Part shown: piece after piece, positions 61,980 to 64,000 of the stretch
How positions within the stretch are numbered: the stretch's first letter is position 1
Layout of the letters: each line of letters starts with the position of its first letter
Assembly (NCBI RefSeq): GCF_030272615.1
Contig: NC_081410.1
Location: forward strand, 570,171,152-570,235,151
DNA: 64,000 nt
Direction: 5' to 3'
Source: Cryptomeria japonica
Lineage: Eukaryota > Streptophyta > Pinopsida > Cupressales > Cupressaceae
The notes under the pieces: generated by a model
Told to the model about the DNA's origin: nothing
Seen by the model: only the letters and a program-made list of their open reading frames with translations
The model's database searches: none
Translations under genes and position numbers: made by a program

Positions 61980-64000
61980 GGTGGGAGATAGGGGTTGATC
62001 AAAGATTGGTACATCAAAAGCTGGTATTTGTAACGATGAAGGTTTATTTGGGATTGGTTCTTCTACAAAGAATAGATTGTCATTTGATGAAAAAGATATT
62101 CCTTTACCTTTGTTATCTTTCTTGCAAGAACTTCTAGTTTGAGAAGGTATTTATGACTGATATGACCAAGAGCTGGATGTGATGTAGAAGTCAAGATCAA
62201 ATTGAAGCTAGTTGTTCATTTAAGGTAGTGATTGAGAGAAGTAACTAAGGGTTGTTCTCGTTTCAGGAATGATCTAACCTATGTAAGACATTATCTAAGT
62301 TAACCTAGGTTTGATAAGATGTTGATTGAACTAGCTAAAAGATGATCGACAAAATTGTGCAGCGCACTGGAAAGAGTACACTATCAAGATTAATTCTCCT
62401 CGTAATTAAGATAACCAGTTTTATGCTCGTCGTAGACTGATTTGGGCAATTTTGAATGTTTTGACTAACAAGATCAGGAATTGGTACGATAGAGTTTGCA
62501 GACCCAGATGATAATTTAGCAGTTTACAGATGATAAAGATAATTTTTTGTATGAGTCGCTGCCTGATTTCATACGATAGTTGTGTAGACTCCAAATGATA
62601 ATCTACTGATTGTGATGTATATTCGTACGGAAGATTGTAAAACACCAGATGACAATTTTTTTAGATTCGTACGACAGGTTTTATAGAGCCAGATGACAAA
62701 CTATTAAGATCAATGAAGACTCATATGACAAGAGGTATGTAGCAGGATGAAAATTTAGTAGACTCATATGATAGAGGATTGGACAGAAATGAAATTCTGA
62801 CAGATAGTTTTTTTTAACGACCAAGGAAGACCAGTTTTTGGACATGAACTAATGTTTCAATGACTGATAGAGACTAGTTTTGGACATGAACTAAGTTTGT
62901 CACTGACTTGTTGATTTGTTTTCTCTAGTTTCAGTATTTTAGTTTTAGATTCAAGGATGAAAACATAGAAAACATGCAAGATATATATAATGACTTCACT
63001 CACAACACATTAACCCTACAGAAGTTGGCTTAGAGAAAAAAAATTCTTGCTAACTTAGGTACACACCCAATAGCTAATCAAAATACGACCACTGAGTCTC
63101 ACGCAATGGATTCTCAACATCGTATTAGCTGACTCCAAAGGCTAATGGGGGCATGATATGGCAAGTATCTTGGAAGAGTTACTATATCTCTTGCACAAAG
63201 ACCATCCCCCTTTCAGAGGTGAATCGGGTAGCTTATATCTTATGGTTCTTAGTCGGGAATTTCGTTCAAAATTACCCCTTGAAGTCATGCAAGCGTGATT
63301 GAGGCCTATAGCCCGACAAGGTACCGAAACAAGTTGTAGTCACGCAAACGTGATTGAGACCGTGAGGCCCTACAAAATTCTCAATATGAGAGATCTCAAA
63401 GAGAAAACTCAAATAATCTTGTCCTCTAAGACTTTAATCACTAGAGGCCTATTTATTATAGTGAGTTGGAATGCTCAGGTCCAGTTGTACTGAATTGGGT
63501 CCTTCTCATAGGGTGATTACTTTTGCCCATTGTGAGAGTCCCGCTAAAGGTATACAAATCTCAAAATTTAGAAAAAGCTTCAAGGGTCTATATTTCTGAT
63601 TATCTGTAAAAGACAAGAGCATACTCTCCTACCTCTCTGATTTTTCTGAAAACACAAAAGACATATTTGTTCTTTAACCAGATAGAAATTTAAGTGCCTA
63701 AAAAAATTGAACTTTAAAGAATACACTAAGTTTGGTCGATTTTCTTTAGGCAACCTGCAAAACCAATGTATCAGTAGTCATTTTGTTTTCGATTCTTTGA
63801 TAGGCATATGTTTCATTGATAAATTCTTTGACAAGCATTCTACAAGAAAATCAATTAGGCTATAAAAATGTTAGGCAAACAAAAGATAGACCAGGGTTAG
63901 TGTCAGCGTTAGCAAAATTTAAATTCAATTTACAAAAACCCCTGAAAAGTATATTGTTTTTGAAATGACAAAACAAAAATTCATATGAAAGATTATACCT
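61980..64000 (-). other. Leader of the minus-strand Tat element
   Basis: No long coding frame. Predicted 5' leader between gag and an LTR beyond the window edge. A stretch at 62480-62780 has repeated words (cgtacgatag / cagatgacaa / ttcgtacgac) at roughly 60-base spacing, suggesting old internal tandem repetition. Confidence 0.4.

Larger units (their letters stand above)
43880..64000 (-). mobile_element. Second Tat-lineage Ty3/Gypsy element, runs off the right edge
   Basis: On the minus strand, from right to left: leader, gag (61979 to about 60300), protease (about 60230-59700), G-patch-like motif (59276-59180), RT, RNase H, second RNase H, integrase (to 47059), about 2.2 kb of 3' UTR, polypurine tract and 3' LTR. 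The two RNase H domains place it in the Tat lineage. It is interrupted at 48828-56220 by another LTR element. The 5' LTR is outside the window. Confidence 0.8.

Overview
This is plant nuclear DNA with very low gene density and heavy retrotransposon load. One cytochrome P450 gene sits in about 60 kb of mostly minus-strand or decayed LTR retrotransposons. Low GC outside the P450, TE-filled intergenic space, large nested Ty3 (Tat-lineage) and Copia elements, and a CYP76-like P450 fit a seed plant, most likely a gymnosperm (conifer-type genome). Species cannot be fixed from the sequence alone.

Layout. 1-2.4 kb: remnants (Copia-type LTR end, a PIF1/Helitron-type helicase fragment, a degenerate telomere-like CCCTAA tract). 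2.44-7.88 kb: a gag-only LTR element on the minus strand with both LTRs. 7.9-10.2 kb: AT-rich, no gene. 10.2-14.5 kb: the P450 locus. The gene (12849-14456) has one 72-nt intron and is preceded by iterated ~275-bp copies of its own 5' region, each with the start codon and the first codons of the gene. 15.4-16.1 kb: LINE endonuclease fragment. 17.24-33.7 kb: a large decayed Tat-lineage Ty3 element on the plus strand. It has gag, protease, a G-patch-like motif, reverse transcriptase, two RNase H domains and integrase. Its RT-to-integrase block is duplicated, with a 175-bp tandem array of RT fragments between the two copies, and it ends in a repeat-rich 3' UTR.

34.9-43.9 kb: a decayed minus-strand gene resembling plant-mobile-domain (PMD) proteins, split by a fairly young Copia element (35299-42832). 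From about 43.9 kb past the right edge of the window: a second Tat-lineage element on the minus strand (3' LTR, integrase, RNase H, RT, G-patch, protease, gag, leader). It is interrupted by another LTR element (48828-56220) with a perfect 5-bp target duplication.

The 48828-56220 element is the most unusual object here. It has Copia-like terminal signals and a coiled-coil, zinc-knuckle gag, but no protease, integrase or RT. Where pol should be, it has one ~1,050-codon reading frame of unrecognised function, broken only by stop codons. No tRNA, rRNA, CRISPR or other functional RNA gene was recognised. Apart from the P450, every coding region is a transposon ORF or a broken gene.
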